From NCBI GenBank assembly GCA_903873485.1, contig CAIQOO010000222.1:1-41826 (forward strand): DNA of 41,826 nt. Reading direction: 5' to 3'. Below are positions 40,701 to 41,826 of the stretch, piece after piece. The DNA is from an uncultured beta proteobacterium. GTDB taxonomy: Bacteria > Pseudomonadota > Gammaproteobacteria > Burkholderiales > Burkholderiaceae_C. Every line of letters starts with the position of its first letter. Position 1 is the first letter of the stretch. The position numbers were made by a program, and so were the translations under genes. Below the pieces are notes generated by a model. It saw only the letters and a list, made by a program, of their open reading frames with translations, searched no databases and was not told where the DNA came from.

Positions 40701-41826
40701 GAAGTCGTAATCGTTTTGCTGCAGGTCGTGGTACTTGCGCTTACGCTCTGCAGGCGTGTCCTTGGCTCCGCCGATAGATAGGAACTTGCTGCCCGGGAAC
40801 CATTTTTCAGCTTCAGCCTCCCAATTGGCCAGCACTGACTTTGGCACCACGATCATGGGGCGCTTGGCCTGCCCGGTGGTTTTCATGAGTTTGGCAAGTA
40901 TCAGCCCCTTGAGTGTCTTGCCAAGGCCAACATCATCCGCAATGATGCCCTTGCCCACATTCAGCGCCCAGCGCAGGCCACCCCATTGGTAGTCTTTTAC
41001 CCCGAGTGTCGCCAGACCGGGTATGTCCATCGGTTCATTGCTGAACTCGCGCTCCTTAAACCCACGGAATGCCCGGTTGTACAGGTCTTCAGCCTGTTCC
41101 CGGTACCGTTGCGAAGCGCACAGCCATTCTTTGAACTCGACATTCATATCATCGATGATGTGCTTGTCGTCTTTTTTCAGGCCGGTGCGGTTCAGGAACT
41201 TGTCCAGGTGCTTGTTATCGCCCCAGGTGCTGCCGCCCTCGATGGTGTAAACGCCTTCGGCAAAGGTGATCTTGACGGGTTCAAGCTCTTTTGTCCACTT
41301 GTTCGCGTCTGGCGATTCTTTGTTTTTCCAGGTCAGGAAAGCCGACAGCATGGTGGTTGGCAGGAATGCGGAATTGACCGCAATGAAGGCTTCCTCCAGC
41401 GATACCGGTGAAATGGCCTCGTTGAGTGCCGCCACTTGCTGATCGTACTTTTTGCGCAGTTCTGGTGTGATTGATTCGCCCGCCAGTTGGGCGCGCGTGT
41501 TTTCGTGTTTGAGTGCATCGAGCTTGGACCACAAATCACCCGACAGGTAAATGTCGCGAGTGGTCCATTCGCCAGTGGTCGGGTCAATGGCGTATTTGTC
41601 AGACCCATAAAGCTGGTCGGTAGCCTCATCCTCGTCGATACCTGCCGACTGCGCGATTTTGCGCACGTCAGCGGTTTCGTGGTCGTTCAGCAGGCTTTGC
41701 ACCGTCGCCTCAAAATTGCCTTGCTGGTGCTTTACCCGGCCCAGCACGGCATCCGACAATTCGCCCTGAGCGTTGACAGCACCGATCAGCCGGTACAGGT
41801 TTTTGTCTTGCTGCACGGCCAGCAGC
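37704..41826 (-). CDS. SNF2 helicase polyvalent protein (5' end beyond window)
   Basis: At least 1373 residues of open frame; a GTG at 41816 is the first start codon in the window, but the frame continues upstream (LLAV before it), so the true start lies beyond. The N-terminal part (EATVQSLLND.., ATDQLYG..., GEWTTRDIYLSGDLWSKL) matches the region after the methylase domain in DarB/N12-class methylase-helicase proteins, so a methyltransferase domain may be encoded outside. SNF2 motifs: DDVGLGKT at about 294, DEGHHVKN at about 452, SATPTKNSP at about 505, NGRGLRQGNTNKG at about 772. Residues about 850-1200 are unassigned, and the C-terminus (about 1270-1330) has ankyrin-like helix pairs. Probably a DNA-protecting, co-injected protein. 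Confidence 0.75.
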   Translation of the reverse strand, partial: LLAVQQDKNLYRLIGAVNAQGELSDAVLGRVKHQQGNFEATVQSLLNDHETADVRKIAQSAGIDEDEATDQLYGSDKYAIDPTTGEWTTRDIYLSGDLWSKLDALKHENTRAQLAGESITPELRKKYDQQVAALNEAISPVSLEEAFIAVNSAFLPTTMLSAFLTWKNKESPDANKWTKELEPVKITFAEGVYTIEGGSTWGDNKHLDKFLNRTGLKKDDKHIIDDMNVEFKEWLCASQRYREQAEDLYNRAFRGFKEREFSNEPMDIPGLATLGVKDYQWGGLRWALNVGKGIIADDVGLGKTLKGLILAKLMKTTGQAKRPMIVVPKSVLANWEAEAEKWFPGSKFLSIGGAKDTPAERKRKYHDLQQNDYDFIIISEPAFEELDLDPVTKGEYNSKDFWVQRGDSMGNAGDKRTNQIKTAWNQARAGQTFNKEDRTDATHFNDMGVDALIYDEGHHVKNLAAIKSRFGESPKFLGGGGQSMRALDFNLKSRWLLDQNNGKNVFLMSATPTKNSPIEIYALISHVAPEVFEGIGIRNSEEFLDRFAKFEDGMAMNTGGVVEEALITAGFQNMDELRSIMKRVMRRRTAADVGLQLPERQDMQHLIDMDDAQQAKYAELRELAANAGGKDATGDAHIFSIMDKMNKAATDMSLLDPSYDATKAPKYVACAKSILESVKDGGQIVFSDYVDSHEKIAAALVAQGIPRNQIGIINAQAAPSSASRQKVCDAFNAGKLKVVIGNTAVMGEGLNLQKGTSDIHHLDLPWEPASMQQRNGRGLRQGNTNKGVRIHSYLTKGSFDGYRLQTIMAKKDWQDAVWSGGNEVENLNKKEVNRDELMIMLAADPDQARAAFESNHAAKEARLVAGKTIEAAQRFVKFQEVKRSYGALKNKDSQSAMRLKVKLDNEYSALRADRYFTAKQALDLDEVIVANTGVLLHSGAGIEMADGNKTAKWVVTGVDPRKGEVAMRRYGDETGNDKRVVDFKELQNPTAFAFDEKVETEEINRKIADRPIKITSLNDLKGIPPEVLKANYAKLQAQIWVGTNNYSIYHSGKVPMIEKATGKPVLLEGHDLKGKRDTYDFMLPTEENKAKALQGWMDAERGATFGVDVDFKRGRGGNATRIAKRTYGVLYTNDNPWGPVLHEFSGDNGYYSSYNSDAIPAIKAVKAQFQTEQLARIKKADGFTAALNEAVPLGEIHDSSNGYSAQVSYPKRALAMLWAKARHEGILNATIDSFAPKTRLDSSAKLYNKHHQYAWSGASGSVHGALLRMAQKSGHHDLVHAMVESGIRHNPKGDLDEAMSEVHGPYATSPDHIKALQKLAEAAGIMDTERADLPGGHPLKPSGYYDSSESFQTVRDHLNNRLAAATPKETQNV

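Noticed and set aside
1..41826. Integrase, attachment sites, transposases or insertion sequences
   Set aside because: No recombinase or transposase motif and no terminal repeats were found, so no claim about integration is made.

Overview
This window is part of a tailed double-stranded DNA phage genome, or a prophage, with a contractile (myovirus-type) tail. The evidence is a tail sheath, two tail tube proteins, a tape measure, a gpD-like hub, a gpV-like spike, gp25/W-like and J-like baseplate proteins, a MuF-type minor head protein, a major capsid protein, a scaffold-like protein and a prohead-protease-like protein. Almost everything lies on the minus strand, so transcription runs from high to low coordinates. 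The DNA is fairly GC-rich by eye and protein styles resemble phages of Burkholderiales or other proteobacteria; the host is an inference. No terminase, portal, integrase, lysis gene, tRNA or CRISPR was seen, so neither lifestyle nor the full genome can be judged.

In transcription order: (1) 41826-27314 is an accessory and 'polyvalent protein' region. It has two very large SNF2-type helicase proteins (one cut by the window edge), a stand-alone protein with a C-terminal phage Barnase/EndoU/RelE-like nuclease (PBECR2-like) domain, a 703-residue protein with a RadC/JAB domain, several small genes, and a short plus-strand cluster of three small genes (31047-31904). (2) 27285-23589 is the head module: protease, scaffold, capsid, two small head proteins. 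(3) 20575-23481 is a plus-strand restriction-modification fusion protein sitting between head and tail genes. (4) 20524-124 is the tail module: neck/tail-terminator candidate, sheath, two tandem tubes, frameshifted tail chaperones, tape measure, hub, spike, a block of head-tail connection genes (8875-5694, with an antirepressor-like gene inside), then baseplate genes.

The most unusual signal is an octamer, GTCGTGAC on the transcribed (minus) sense. By hand count it occurs 12 times exactly plus once as ATCGTGAC, always in one orientation. Ten of these sit in or at gene boundaries. Six lie exactly 14-15 nt before the ATG of a gene that lacks a Shine-Dalgarno sequence. The two tube genes have it 37 nt before ATG, and one of these lies directly after a terminator. 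Most sites can also form a small hairpin between or overlapping box and start codon. I interpret the boxes as a phage-specific promoter/leader element, but this is unproven. A second strong signal is a +1 frameshift arrangement (UUU_CGA) joining the two tail chaperone frames. Together the genes suggest a phage that carries protective proteins with its DNA, uses its own late expression signal, and carries a restriction system that may exclude rivals.
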